Assembly (NCBI GenBank): GCA_023807065.1
Contig: JAJJLU010003537.1
Span: forward strand, 1 to 58,069
Reading direction: 5' to 3'
From: Isotricha intestinalis
Taxonomy: Eukaryota; Ciliophora; Litostomatea; Vestibuliferida; Isotrichidae
DNA length: 58,069 bases
In this document: piece after piece, positions 1-11,022 of the stretch
How positions within the stretch are numbered: position 1 is the stretch's first letter
How the letters are laid out: every line of letters starts with the position of its first letter
Made by a program: the position numbers and the translations under genes
The notes under the pieces: generated by a model
Told to the model about the DNA's origin: nothing
Databases searched by the model: none
What the model saw: only the letters and a program-made list of their open reading frames with translations

Positions 1-10
1 CCAATCCCCA
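1..10. repeat. telomere-like repeat at the left end
   Basis: The window begins CCAATCCCCA, which is in phase with a CCCCAAT heptamer repeat, C-rich strand at the 5' end as expected of a ciliate telomere. The same heptamer recurs only at 28807-28838 and 29727-29758 in this window, each time in the orientation expected of chromosome ends. Only about one and a half units are present, so the rest may have been trimmed. The telomere reading rests mainly on agreement between the three sites. Confidence 0.6.
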
Positions 11-1332
11 TATTATATCATTCTTTTTATATTATAAAATTTTGTTTTAAAATAAATAATTCATAAAATGCTTATTTTTACTATAAATTTCAATTTTAAA
101 TTAACCTTTAATTAATCTATTAAAGTTATGAAATGAAATAAATTATGAACATAAATATTATTTTTTAATTTCGTTTATAACTTTATAATTTCATTCAATT
201 TGAATTGACTTCTTTATTCAAAAACAACAATATCACATAAAAGAAAACCATTCAAAGATTATTTCTCTTGATTTTTTTCAAAAATATTTATTTGATAAAA
301 TATTGCTTAAAGACAAATAACTGAAATATAAATATAAAAAGCTCTAATTTAATTTTAATATTTATTATCTTACTTATTGATTTGTTAATTATGAATTAAT
401 TTATTTTATTTAGATAAAAATTTATAATGATAAAGGAATAAAAGATATTGCCTCTTGGATAAAATAAATATATTCTCAGAAAATTTTATGAAAAAATGTA
501 TAAAAGAAAATTTGATAAATTAGTGAAAAATTAAGTATAATTATAAAATTGGAAGAAAATTATAATTAAATTATAATTAAGTATGTGTAGTCTTTTATTC
601 AATTGATAAATTGAAAGGAAAGAATAATGATATATTTAACTAAATTATTTAAAAAAGATAAAAAAATAGGCTTCTGTTAAATATAATAAAAAGAATAATG
701 AAAAAAGAATATCTAAATGGATTATTAAACAAGATTTAGAATCAAATTCTAAAAAACATGATAACTCAATAAGTTATAAAAAAGAAGGAAAAAATACGAT
801 AAAAGAAACAATATTGGTCTAATAGAAAACATTACTTTTTCACCTATAAATTGTAAAATTTTAAGTAGAGTTTGAGTAAAAAACTATTTCATTATAAAAA
901 GATAAATATAAAAGAATTTAATGAATAAAAAAAGATTTCAATTTTATAATATTTTTTCCTTATTTGATTTATCAACTTATTATCTTCCTTCTAATAATAA
1001 AAATAAATAATCAATTATATTAAATAAAACAAATCCTTTATTAATAATACAAAAATATAAAGAATTTCTTTGATTTCATTTTTTTTTAAAATCTGTTATT
1101 ATTCTTTTAAATAAAAATAAAAAAACTAAATTTATTTTTAAAACATAATTTCTAATAATAATTTATTAAAATAAAAAAAAAGTTGAATCTTTCGAAAAAA
1201 CATCAAAACGATTTTTCGATTTCAAGTAAACTAATTTTTATATAAATCCTGAAAAAAAACAAAAAAAAGAAAAATAAATATATTATAAATAAAAAATAAA
1301 GAAAACATAGAAAAAAACAATAAAATTATAAT
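11..1332. other. gene-free subtelomeric region
   Basis: About 1.3 kb of very AT-rich DNA with stops in every frame. I see no ORF of note, no tRNA-like GC-rich cloverleaf and no tandem array. Short Lys/Asn-rich open stretches around 630-800 are at the level expected by chance in such DNA. The position next to the telomere-like end fits a subtelomeric spacer. The last ~100 bases before 1333 are the 3' flank of the kinase gene. Confidence 0.6.
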
Positions 1333-4300
1333 TTAAAATTCATCATCCCATCCACAATCTTCATATGCAGTATCTTCTAAAAATTTTACAGGAAAATTAT
1401 TTAACTCTTCTAAAATATAATCTTCATATTTCATTTGAAACTGATTTAATTGAATTTGACTTAAATCAGTAACTTCAGGAATAAAAGGACTTTTCATTTT
1501 TTTACATAATAAATCATTCCAATTGAAATTCTCAAAAATTTTCATTTTTTTAATTTTATTAATATTACAAAATCTTTTTTCGACTTTTTTACATAATAAT
1601 CCATTAATAAGTAGATTAATATATTTAAATTTATTATTATTATTAGGAAAATCAAAACCAGAAGAATACATAATATCATGATAAATTTCCATAATGTCAT
1701 TACTATGATTTCCAAAAGGATATTTCTTATAAGTCATTTCATAAATGACAACACCAATTGACCAATAATCACAAGAAAAAGAATATCCTTGTCCAAGTAA
1801 AATTTCAGGTGATAAATAATGTGGTGTTCCTATTATTGTACTTGTAAAATCTGTTATAAATTTTGCTGTTCCAAAATCTATTAATTTTATATATCCTTTT
1901 GATGTAATCATTATATTATTTGGCTTTATATCTCTATGTACTATCTTCTCTTTATGTAAATATTCAATTGCTAATAATAATGATCCTATATAAAAACTTA
2001 ATTCTTTCAATTTAAATTCTTTATTCTTTATTAATGATGACATTGTTATTCCATTTATATATTCTAGTAAAAAAAATACAAAAAAATCATTTTTAAAACT
2101 TTTTATCATTTTTCCTATGAATGGATGATCTAATGCTAATAATATTCTTCTTTCTGAAATTATATATTCTGCTATTTTTCTTTTTATATTTGCATCATGT
2201 TTTAATATTGCTTTTATTGCAAATATAAATTTATTATTATGTACTAAACTTACACTTCCAAATTGTCCCATTCCTAAATGTTTCATATAATATAAATCTT
2301 CAAAAGCAATTAAATCATTTTGTAATGAATTTGCTTTTTTAATTAAATCATATGTAATTTCATTTTTTAATAAAATATTAAAGTGTTCTTTTGGAAGCAA
2401 ATAACAAGTAGAATTTATTATAGCAACCACAGTAGCAGTTCTTTTTTTATTTTCTGATAATAAACTTAATTGACCAAAAAAACTTCCTTTTTCTAAATCT
2501 CTTAATCTTTTTCCTTCTCTCGATATTGTAACACTTCCTTTAAATAATATATAAAAATATTCTGCTTCTGTATTTTCTTTTATTATTTCTTGTCCTTGAA
2601 TATATTTTTCAATTTTTATATAATTTGATATTGTTAATAATTCATTTTCTGATAAATTATTTAATAAAGGAACTTTTTTTAATTTTTTCACTAATGTTTT
2701 TAAATTATTTATATTTTTTTTATATTCTTCACCTAATATTTCTTCTATATCTTTTAAATTTGCTTCTATTGATGTTACATCTGGAAATGCAATTAAATTA
2801 TTTGGAATTTCAGTTTGATTTTTAATTGTTTCTTCACCTATTAAATCTCCTGATTTATATTTTATTTCATTTGATTTTTCATCTATAAAATTACCTTCTA
2901 TTATTATTATTATTCTTTTTTTATTTATTTTTTTTTTTTCAAGATCATTATTTATATTTTCTTTATTTTTATATTGAATAATTTTAAAAAACTTAAATAA
3001 ATCATTAATATTATCATCATTGATAATATCATGTAATAATAAATTATGATCAACTACATTTTTATAAATAGAAAATAAAATAACATCAATATAATTATCT
3101 CCAATACAATCAATAATAATTTCTCTAGTAATTTCAAATAATAAAGTATCATCTTCTCCAATAATAACATCTAAAGTTCTTTCTTGTTCTAAAATTAAAG
3201 CTAACATTCCAAAAGCTGAATTTTCTTTTAATATTCTTATATCTTTTCCATTTAAACAACATCTTACAAAACCTTTTTTAATTAAATATAAAGATTTATT
3301 ATTTTTATCTCCTTTTTTAATAATAATATCATCTTTTTTATAAGGTATTGGTTCCATTTTTTTTGCAATATTATGTTTGATGATTGAATCTAAAGTTTTA
3401 AAAATAATAATACTATTTAAAAAATCATATCTATCTTTTAAATTAAAATTAATAATAGTATTTTTAATTTCAATAAATTTTTCAGAATCTAAAACTAAAA
3501 CTTGAGAATCAATTAAACATAAAAGAGAATGATCAACAGTATTAATAATATTATTTGACATTAAAGTATTTTCTCCAATAAAATCCCATTCTTTAATAAT
3601 ATTTGAAGCTTTATTATCTTTATTTAAATTATCAGAACATTTTTCAAATTGACCTTTAATTATTATATAAAAGAAAGAATTTTGTGTATTTTTTAAATAT
3701 AAATATTCTCCTTTTGGAACATTAAATAAAACTAAATTGTCTAGAACTAAATTTAATAAAGAATCAGGAAGTGAATCAAAAACAAATAATTTTCTAAATA
3801 TTTCTTTTATTTTTTCTTGTTCTTCTTCAGTTAAATCTCTATTTGTTGATTCTCTTTCTAAATGATTATTATTTTTTATTTCTTCATCTTCTTCAGCAAG
3901 ATAAGAATTTTTTTTATCAAAATGATTTTGAACTATATTTGAAGGAATTGAATATATTGAAAGTATACTTCTTTTTGTTGCTTTTTTTAATATTTTTTCT
4001 TTTGTTGATATTTTTAATATTTTATTATTCCTTTCTTCAATTAAACAATTTTCTACTTTTTTCTTTAGTTCTTCTTCTAAATCATTTTTATTATTTGTTA
4101 ATTCTTTTTTCAATTGTTTTGTTATTACTTTTTGAAAAGAATAATTCTTTTTCACATTTTCTAAAGTATTTTTATGAAAAGTTAAATTTTTTTCTATATC
4201 TTTTTTATTTTTCATTTTATTTTTTAATTTTTCTTGTGATTCTATTGTCTAATCTATAATTTAAAAATTTTAAATTAAATTACTCCTGAAATTATTCCTA

Positions 4301-4441
4301 ATCTTTTTGATTGAGGTTTATTATAATTTACAATTAAATTATTATTTGTTGTTTCAAATTCTTCAGTTTTTATTTCTGTTGAAGGTTCTAAATATATTAA
4401 TTTTTAAATTTACTATGTGAATTTTCACAGCATACACCCAT
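1333..4441 (-). CDS. cGMP-dependent protein kinase (PKG), alveolate type, three exons
   Basis: Predicted cyclic-nucleotide-activated Ser/Thr kinase of the AGC group. The large exon (4248-1333) encodes four cNMP-binding modules (about residues 200-670 of 1015; the third is degenerate) followed by a kinase domain (about 695-970). Visible kinase motifs are the GMGQFGSV loop, AIK lysine, VHRDIKPNN, DFG and a GTPHYLSPE activation segment; the tail ends WDDEF as in AGC kinases. The fourth cNMP module has the best phosphate-binding cassette (FGQLSLL...RTATV). Two small upstream exons (4441-4414 and 4387-4284) join in frame and give the start MGVCCENSH, a probable N-myristoylation plus palmitoylation signal, so the kinase is probably membrane-attached. 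Without them translation would begin at 4215 and lack this signal. The four-module layout is that of apicomplexan and ciliate PKGs. The exon join is read by eye but all phases agree. Confidence 0.9.
4249..4283 (-). other. intron 2 of the PKG gene (35 nt)
   Basis: On the minus strand it runs from GTAATT to ATTAG. Removal joins exon 2 (ending Ser-Gly) in phase 0 to codons for Thr-Ile-Glu-Ser-Gln, which run open into the main kinase ORF. Using the earlier TAG acceptor at 4254 instead gives a stop four codons later. Confidence 0.75.
4388..4413 (-). other. intron 1 of the PKG gene (26 nt)
   Basis: On the minus strand it runs from GTAAAT to TTTAG. It interrupts the codon after CENSH in phase 1. 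Without splicing, the MGVCC reading frame stops within five codons; with splicing it stays open to the kinase. Confidence 0.75.
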
Positions 4442-4861
4442 TATTTTTTATATTAAATATCATTTGAATTTTTTATTTAATTTAAAAATGGATTATTTTT
4501 TATTTTTTAAATAATTTATTAAATTTAATCATTTTATTATTTTAATTAAAGGGAAAATATTTTAATTAAAATTTCAATAAAATGATTTGTATAAAAATGA
4601 ATCAGGCTCAACAATTTTTAATTTTAATTTATTTTTTTTATTTAAAAGAAAAGATAAAAAAATATACTTCTTATTCATTGAATATATAAATTTAATGGAA
4701 ATTCTGAATTATTAGATATATTTTAATCAGGAATAAAAACAAATATTCTTATTTATACTTATTATATTTTTTAAAGTTTAAATATATAATAATATTAATA
4801 ATTTCACTATTATTTATTTTGAATAATATTTATATCAATATTTCAATTAAAATTATTAAAA
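4442..4861. promoter_or_regulatory. divergent intergenic region between PKG and the F-BAR-like gene
   Basis: About 420 bases of AT-rich DNA between two divergently transcribed genes, so it should hold both promoters. I see no recognisable motif, RNA gene or further exon. Confidence 0.4.
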
Positions 4862-6445
4862 ATGCTTTATGAAGAAAATTTATGGGGAAGAGTAAATGAA
4901 TTACATTTAAGATATAAAAGACAAAATCAAAATTTAGAAAATTTAATTTATATGTTTACACAATTTCAAAATGTTTTATATTATTATGGTAGAGATTTGA
5001 CAAAAGCAGTAGATAAAAATTATAAATTATTTGAAGAACAAAATACAACTCAAAATCATTTATTATTACAATTAATGAGAAATTTTAAAATTCAAGGGGA
5101 AATTTTTAGTAATAAATATGAAGAAATGAACCAAAACATTACAGAACAATATAAAAAAATTTTTAAAAACATTTATTCTTTGGAAGATGAATATTACAAT
5201 AATTTTACAAATTCAAAAAAAGCATATGAAAAAATAAAAGAAAAATTAGAAACTTATGAAAAAAATTATATTTCTTCTCTTCAAAAAGTAGAAGAAAAAA
5301 CAATAGAATATATGAAAAATAAATTAAATAATGAAGATGAAGAAGAATTAATAGAAAATGAAAATGAGTTAGAAAATTTTTTCAAAAGAGCAAAAAATTC
5401 AGAAAATGAATATTATAATAATGTTGAAAAAGCAAATACGTTAAGAATAAATTATAATGAAAATCAAACACTTTATCTTCAAAATTATCAAAGAATGAAT
5501 AATGAAATAGGAAATAATATAAGAAATTCAATTTTATCATATTTAACTGATATGAAACAAATAATTGCAGTAATATTAAGTGATTTAGATTTATTATCTG
5601 ATAAAATAAGGAAATTAGATATTAATAATGATGATAATGAATTTATAAATTCTTATAAATCTAATTTAAAACCTGAAGAAAGGATTATTTTTCATCCTTA
5701 TAAACCTAAAACTAAATTAAATCATGATAGTTTAAATCCAATTTTAGATTATGAAGTAATTAAAATTATGAAAAATAAATTAAATTTTATTTTCCTTGAT
5801 TTTAATGAAGAAATTGAAAAAGAAAAAATTGATTTAAGAATGATTTTATCTAAATTATTTAATGATAATAAAATTTTAGATGATGAAGATAAAATCAAAT
5901 TAAAAGAATATTTAAATAAAGAAGAAAATAGAAATTTTTTTTTGACATCTTTAAGTAATCAAAGGAAAAATGGTAAATATTTAAGAAAAAAAGAAATAAT
6001 AGAAGAAATAACAATAATATTAATGGAAATTTTAGGGGTATCAGAAAAAGAAAAAGATTTTCAAAGTGCAAAAAATTGTATAATATTATCTCAAACATTT
6101 TATTATGAAGAAGATAATAAAAAAATGTATATTGATAATAAATTAAAATTAAATAATTGGATGAAAACAATTGATTTTTGGAAAGGAGTTATTGGTTATA
6201 TGATTGAAACAGAAATAGATAGACAAAAATCAACTGAAGTAAATATAAAAAATGAAAGTGAAGAAGATAAAGAAAAAAAAATTTCTATGATTGTTTTTAC
6301 TCAATTAATAACTTATTGTCAAGTTATGCTAGATTTTGAAATAGATAAAAATAATATTGTTGAAATACTTAATTTATTTATTGAAAAATATAAAATTGAT
6401 AAAGAATTATCTTCTCAAATTTATGGAACAATTGGAATGGAATAA
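4862..6445 (+). CDS. F-BAR-like coiled-coil protein with a conserved helical C-terminal domain
   Basis: 527 aa. Residues 1-245 are almost entirely helical, beginning with FWGR-like LWGRVNELHLRYKRQNQNL and a FQN...YYGRDL stretch, which resembles the start of FCH/F-BAR domains that bend membranes and link them to actin or endocytosis. A linker with PHPYKPKTK-like basic/proline residues follows, then a second helical domain (about 285-527) with an ILSQTFYYEE motif and a WMKTIDFWKGVIGYMIE motif; these recall the SBF2/KIAA0513-type helical region, but this second match is a weak impression. No SH3 domain is present. It ends with TAA directly after Gly-Met-Glu. Its upstream neighbour is the divergent PKG gene. 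It could instead be another BAR-superfamily protein; a soluble membrane-associated role is inference. Confidence 0.6.
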   Translation: MLYEENLWGRVNELHLRYKRQNQNLENLIYMFTQFQNVLYYYGRDLTKAVDKNYKLFEEQNTTQNHLLLQLMRNFKIQGEIFSNKYEEMNQNITEQYKKIFKNIYSLEDEYYNNFTNSKKAYEKIKEKLETYEKNYISSLQKVEEKTIEYMKNKLNNEDEEELIENENELENFFKRAKNSENEYYNNVEKANTLRINYNENQTLYLQNYQRMNNEIGNNIRNSILSYLTDMKQIIAVILSDLDLLSDKIRKLDINNDDNEFINSYKSNLKPEERIIFHPYKPKTKLNHDSLNPILDYEVIKIMKNKLNFIFLDFNEEIEKEKIDLRMILSKLFNDNKILDDEDKIKLKEYLNKEENRNFFLTSLSNQRKNGKYLRKKEIIEEITIILMEILGVSEKEKDFQSAKNCIILSQTFYYEEDNKKMYIDNKLKLNNWMKTIDFWKGVIGYMIETEIDRQKSTEVNIKNESEEDKEKKISMIVFTQLITYCQVMLDFEIDKNNIVEILNLFIEKYKIDKELSSQIYGTIGME

Positions 6446-6958
6446 AATATATTTATTTATTTTTTTGTGAAATAAAAAAATATATTTAAAGGTAATATTA
6501 ATTTAAAGAATGTCTTATTTAAATTACTATTATTTAAATTTGAATTAGTATTAAATATATTTAAATTAATATTTCTTCTTAAATTTTCATTAATTTTATC
6601 TATTCATTTAAATTATTAATATTATTTATTCATTAATATAATTTTTTTTATTTGTTCTTTTTGATTTTGAATTGAATTTATGTTTCTTCTTTTATTTTAA
6701 TATTATTTTTTGATTGTTTAATTTACAAAATATTTTTTTAAATTAAATTTTTTAAATAGTTTTTGTCTTCTTCTTATATTGATGAATTATTATTTCCTAT
6801 TCTTGATAAAAGGAATTTTTTTCAAAATGAATTCACTTTTTTATTTCTTATTAATATTAATAAGATAAAATTAATATTTCTTTCTTAAATTTATTTCAAT
6901 TTTTATTTCTTCATTATTCTTTTTCAAATTTTTTATTATTTTAATTTTAATTTTAAAT
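6446..6958. other. T-rich intergenic region, no gene seen
   Basis: 513 bases with a strong T bias on the plus strand. A minus-strand frame around 6530-6800 looks protein-like only if TAA is read as Gln; with standard stops it is closed many times. I treat it as 3' and 5' untranslated sequence of the flanking plus-strand genes. Confidence 0.4.
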
Positions 6959-9058
6959 ATGATAGTTTTATTATTTAATTCAATTAATAAAATAATGAAA
7001 GAAAAAGTAATAAATATAATAAAGCAATTTGATTATATTGGTAAAAAATTTAATTTTCGTTATAAATCTCATGAAAATTTTAGAAGTTTAACAGGAGGAA
7101 TAATATATATAGGATTTTTATTGTGTGTCTTAACATATTCATTAATAAGTTTAAATGATTTTTTTAGAAAAATAAATAAATCAATAATAAATTACAATAC
7201 AATAATATCTCAAACAGATAAATTAAACTTTTTAGATTATTCATTTTCTCTTGGATTTTCAATGACATGTGAGAATTATGACGAAGAAATAAATAGTTCT
7301 TTATATTCATTATTTGAAACATCCTTTTATTATGTGTACAGAGAGAAAAAAAAAGAAATATTTAGACGAAAAATAAATTTACACTTATGTAATTTTTCAG
7401 ATTTTAATTCAAATTTAATTGAAATATCTCAAATTAAACAATATATTGATACAAATATTTATTATTGTCCAGATCAATTAAATGAAACATTAACAGGAGT
7501 TTATGAAGATAATATTTTTTCATATTATGAATTTACAATAAAAGCAAAAGAATTAGATAATTTTGAATTATATTATAATTTATTAAGTAATTATGATTGT
7601 AAATCACATTTTTTTAGTTCTCATGTTGGTTTTGATTTACAAAATTTTCAAACTCCAATTAAAATTTTTTTATCTGATTTTTTCCTTCAAATTAATCCTC
7701 TTGCTTATTCAAAAAGAAATATATTTTTTAAATTAGATGAATTTTATTCATCGAATAATTTTTTTTCTTTGAAATTTAAAGAAAAAAAATATATGGATTA
7801 TTCAAGATATGATGATTATTCGATATTTAAACCAAAAGAAAGATTTTCTGAAAAAATATTTGATTATGAAAATTTTGTAACATTATATTTTAGAGCAGAT
7901 AATGAAAGAACATTTATTCAAAGAAAATATAAAACTTTTACAGAATATTCATCAGAAGTTTTTACAGGATTATCAATATTATATATAATATTATTTCTTT
8001 TTACTTCATTTATTAATAATTTTTATGCAAATCATTCAATAATGAAAGAATTTTTTCAATTTAAAAAAACTGGGAAAAATTCTTCTAATGAAGTTTTTTC
8101 TAAATTAAAAGTTAGAATGAGTGGTTCTAGAATAAGAAGATTAAGTAGAATGTCAAAAATTGCTGAATTTGGAAGTTTTGCTCCTGGAGAATTAGAAAAT
8201 CAATCTTTGTTGGTTAAAATTAAAGAAAGAAAAAAAAGTTCAAATAATTTAAATATTAAATTTAATTTTCCTGAAAATGAAGATGTCAAATTAAAAAGAA
8301 AAAATTCATCTTTAGATATACATAATAATAATATAAATATTATAAATAATTCTGATAATATTAGTTTTAATAATAGTAATAATAAAATATTTACAAAAGA
8401 AAAAAGTAGATTTTATAATAATTCAACTAATTCTTCTTTAAATCATGATTTAGGAAAAAATAAACAATATTCCTTATTTACTTATGATAAAGGAAAATTA
8501 AATTATCCTCAAAGTCATAAAAATAATCGTTCTCCTTCAAAATTTAATATAAATATTCCAAATAATAATAATTATAATAGTAATATTTATAATCAAAATA
8601 TTTCAACGAAAAAAAATATAAAACCACAAAAGCTTATTAATTTAAATTATTCAATAATGGAAATTATTATTTCAATGTTTTGTCCTTGTTGTTCTTCTTC
8701 AAATTTAGAAACAAAAAATAAATTACTTCAAAAAGCAAAAGATAAATTATTTTTTGGATTAGATATATTAACTTATTTAAGAAATCTTCAAAGAACAGAA
8801 TATTTAAATTTTATTTTATTAGAACCTTATCAAAATGTTTTAATAGGTTATATGACAAAACCTTCTATTTCCTTAGATTATCAATTTGATGTATTTGAAC
8901 ATTTAAAAAATAAATATAATCCTGATTTTACAGGAAAAGAAGTTGATGATTTTTTAAAAAGTTATAATCACTTAACAGAAATTAAAAAAAAAACAAGTGT
9001 TGATACAAGATTATTTAATATTGTAAATATTGAATTAGAAAATTTATGTATTGAATGA
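6959..9058 (+). CDS. two-segment ciliate-type membrane protein
   Basis: Up to 699 aa. The second Met (codon 13, MKEKVINIIKQFDYIGK) is a more natural start, because the family begins with a short amphipathic stretch followed by FDYxGKxxNFxYK and a glycine-rich SLTGGIIYIGF lead into the first membrane segment (about 43-66). A long region with conserved Cys and aromatic residues (70-335) follows, probably extracytoplasmic, then a second membrane segment (LSILYIILFLFTSFIN, about 337-357). The C-terminal half is cytoplasmic by inference: Ser/Asn-rich low complexity, a PCCSS cysteine patch near 565, then a conserved segment. This arrangement matches a large family of putative transmembrane proteins annotated in ciliates with no known function. 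It ends with TGA, one of the clear uses of TGA as stop here. Confidence 0.65.
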   Translation: MIVLLFNSINKIMKEKVINIIKQFDYIGKKFNFRYKSHENFRSLTGGIIYIGFLLCVLTYSLISLNDFFRKINKSIINYNTIISQTDKLNFLDYSFSLGFSMTCENYDEEINSSLYSLFETSFYYVYREKKKEIFRRKINLHLCNFSDFNSNLIEISQIKQYIDTNIYYCPDQLNETLTGVYEDNIFSYYEFTIKAKELDNFELYYNLLSNYDCKSHFFSSHVGFDLQNFQTPIKIFLSDFFLQINPLAYSKRNIFFKLDEFYSSNNFFSLKFKEKKYMDYSRYDDYSIFKPKERFSEKIFDYENFVTLYFRADNERTFIQRKYKTFTEYSSEVFTGLSILYIILFLFTSFINNFYANHSIMKEFFQFKKTGKNSSNEVFSKLKVRMSGSRIRRLSRMSKIAEFGSFAPGELENQSLLVKIKERKKSSNNLNIKFNFPENEDVKLKRKNSSLDIHNNNINIINNSDNISFNNSNNKIFTKEKSRFYNNSTNSSLNHDLGKNKQYSLFTYDKGKLNYPQSHKNNRSPSKFNINIPNNNNYNSNIYNQNISTKKNIKPQKLINLNYSIMEIIISMFCPCCSSSNLETKNKLLQKAKDKLFFGLDILTYLRNLQRTEYLNFILLEPYQNVLIGYMTKPSISLDYQFDVFEHLKNKYNPDFTGKEVDDFLKSYNHLTEIKKKTSVDTRLFNIVNIELENLCIE

Positions 9059-9177
9059 AAATCATTTAATATTTATCTATTAATTATTTTAATATAGGTG
9101 AAATATTTTTTTTTTATTAAATAATAAGATAATTAATTTTATTTTTTTTTGTAATTCTTTATTAATAATAGTTTTGA

Positions 9178-10023
9178 ATGAAAAAAATAGAAGAAAATTC
9201 AAATTTAAAAAATTTTATAGAAATATCTCCTAAATATTCAAATGATTCAGTTAAAAATTATTGTTCATTAACATCAGTTTTATTTCCAAGAAAAATTAAT
9301 TTAGAAAAGAATGATTATTTTAAAGATTTCGATTTAAAAAAAAATAATAAATTTGTTGGTTCTTTTTTATCTTCAAATGAAGAAACAAATCAATCTTTAA
9401 ATAGTCAAAAAAGAATAAATAGTGAAATATATGAAAGATTAAAAAATGAAGAAGAAAATTTTATAAAAACACTTTTAAGATTAAAAGAAAAAATGAATAA
9501 TAATAATAATAATAATAATTCAGAAATAGAAATTCCTAAAAATCTAAATTTATCAACAAAAAACATTTATAAAAAAATTAATTTTCCAAAAGAAATTTTA
9601 CCAAATAGAAATGAAAATAATAAAAATCAAAAAATAATTAAAATTATTCCTTATAAAAAGAAAATAAATTTAGTTGATAATAAAAAAAATTTATCTTCTA
9701 ATTCTTTACAAATGAAATTATCTAATAGTCAAAATAAAACAAAAAAAATAATTAATATAAAACAAATATTGAAAACAAGAACAATAAGTGAATTAAATGA
9801 TAAAAATAAAAATAAAAAAAATAATAAATTAAATGATAAAAAAAATATTTCTACTTATGTTAATAAAAAAAAAATTAATTTTGAAAATAAAGTTGAAAGA
9901 AAATTATACAGTTTTTCTAAAGAAAAAAAAAATAAAAAAATAATTCCTATTGCTTATATAAATTTATTTGATGAATCAAAAAGAAAAAGTAAAGAAAAAA
10001 GAAATATAATTAAAAAAAAATAA
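9178..10023 (+). CDS. Lys/Asn-rich low-complexity protein, function unknown
   Basis: 281 aa, strongly basic, with a run of nine Asn encoded by AAT repeats near residue 107 and Lys-rich segments throughout the second half. No domain, signal peptide or membrane segment is visible. The N-terminal 80 residues (mentioning SPKYSNDSVKNYCSL and LFPRK) are less repetitive and may be the conserved part. The gene converges on the next one with only 34 bases between stops. It is probably real because the frame is open in DNA where stops are very frequent, but I cannot assign a role. Confidence 0.5.
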   Translation: MKKIEENSNLKNFIEISPKYSNDSVKNYCSLTSVLFPRKINLEKNDYFKDFDLKKNNKFVGSFLSSNEETNQSLNSQKRINSEIYERLKNEEENFIKTLLRLKEKMNNNNNNNNSEIEIPKNLNLSTKNIYKKINFPKEILPNRNENNKNQKIIKIIPYKKKINLVDNKKNLSSNSLQMKLSNSQNKTKKIINIKQILKTRTISELNDKNKNKKNNKLNDKKNISTYVNKKKINFENKVERKLYSFSKEKKNKKIIPIAYINLFDESKRKSKEKRNIIKKK

Positions 10024-10057
10024 TTATTTTAATTTTTTTTAATTTATATAAATAATT

Positions 10058-10711
10058 TTATGATTTTAATTTTAATTCTTTCATTGATTCACTTTTTTTT
10101 ATATTATTTTTTAATAAATGTAATCTATATTTAATACAAGGATTTATTTCTTTTTTTTCAACTTTTTTTTTTTTCTCAAATAAATGATTTAAAGGATTAA
10201 TAACAATATTTTTTTTTCTTTGATAAAATAAATATAAATTATTTAAATTATTATAAATATTTTCTCTTTTCAAATCATTCATTTTTTCATTTTCATTAAA
10301 ATAATCGTCGTAAAAAGAACTACTATTAATTTTTTCATGACTATAATTTTTAGTTTTTAAATTTGTTTTTTTTGGTTTTGTTGATTTAAGATAATTATAA
10401 TATAAAGGAGGATTAAATAAATCTTTTGGAGGAGAAGTATCATTTAATTTTTTATATACAATTCTATTATAATTATTTATTATTGATTTAAAAATAAACA
10501 TTCTTTCCATTTTTATTTCTTTTGATAATTTTGCACTTGTATTTTTTAAATTTATTTTATCATAACCAAATCCTCCTTTAAATAAAAATTTTTTTTTTTG
10601 CCATATTCCATAATCTTTTAATTTATTATAATCTATTAATGGAATATTTTTATCTATTGGTTTTAAATGAAAATTATAAAATTGATTTTGTGTTTTTTTT
10701 TTTTGATTCAT
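10058..10711 (-). CDS. small basic protein, function unknown
   Basis: 217 aa. It lacks the Asn runs of its neighbour and contains aromatic and Gly-rich stretches (DYGIWQKKKFLFKGGFGYDK; SPPKDLFNPPLYYNYLKS) that suggest a conserved folded core. A lysine run (FEKKKKVEKKE) lies near the C-terminus. No signal peptide, membrane helix or recognised domain is seen. It is convergent with the gene ending at 10023 and divergent from the signal peptide peptidase gene. Confidence 0.5.
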   Translation of the reverse strand: MNQKKKTQNQFYNFHLKPIDKNIPLIDYNKLKDYGIWQKKKFLFKGGFGYDKINLKNTSAKLSKEIKMERMFIFKSIINNYNRIVYKKLNDTSPPKDLFNPPLYYNYLKSTKPKKTNLKTKNYSHEKINSSSFYDDYFNENEKMNDLKRENIYNNLNNLYLFYQRKKNIVINPLNHLFEKKKKVEKKEINPCIKYRLHLLKNNIKKSESMKELKLKS

Positions 10712-11022
10712 TTTTTCAATGATATTTACATAATATTTTTTTTATTGATTAATTTAAATATCATTTTTATTTTATTTTTACAATGATTAAAATAATTTAT
10801 TTATTCGAATAATAAATTAATTAAATTATATTATTATTATTTTATAATGAAAAAATACTTTTAATAAGCTTTTTAAATATAATATAACAAATTATAATAT
10901 ATAGATTTAGATATTATAAGATTAAAACCAAATTTTTATTTTCATATATAATAAACAATTTTATTATGGTATAATAATATCATATTAATATTTTATTTAT
11001 TTTTTAAAAAATAATTCTATAT
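10712..11022. promoter_or_regulatory. divergent intergenic region
   Basis: 311 AT-rich bases between two divergent genes; presumed to contain both promoters. No motif or RNA gene is recognisable. Confidence 0.35.

Noticed and set aside
6446..6958. A minus-strand frame that reads like a Gln-rich protein if TAA is translated as Gln
   Set aside because: The surrounding genes end with TAA, TAG and TGA at expected lengths, so stop reassignment is not supported; AT-rich DNA gives such frames by chance.
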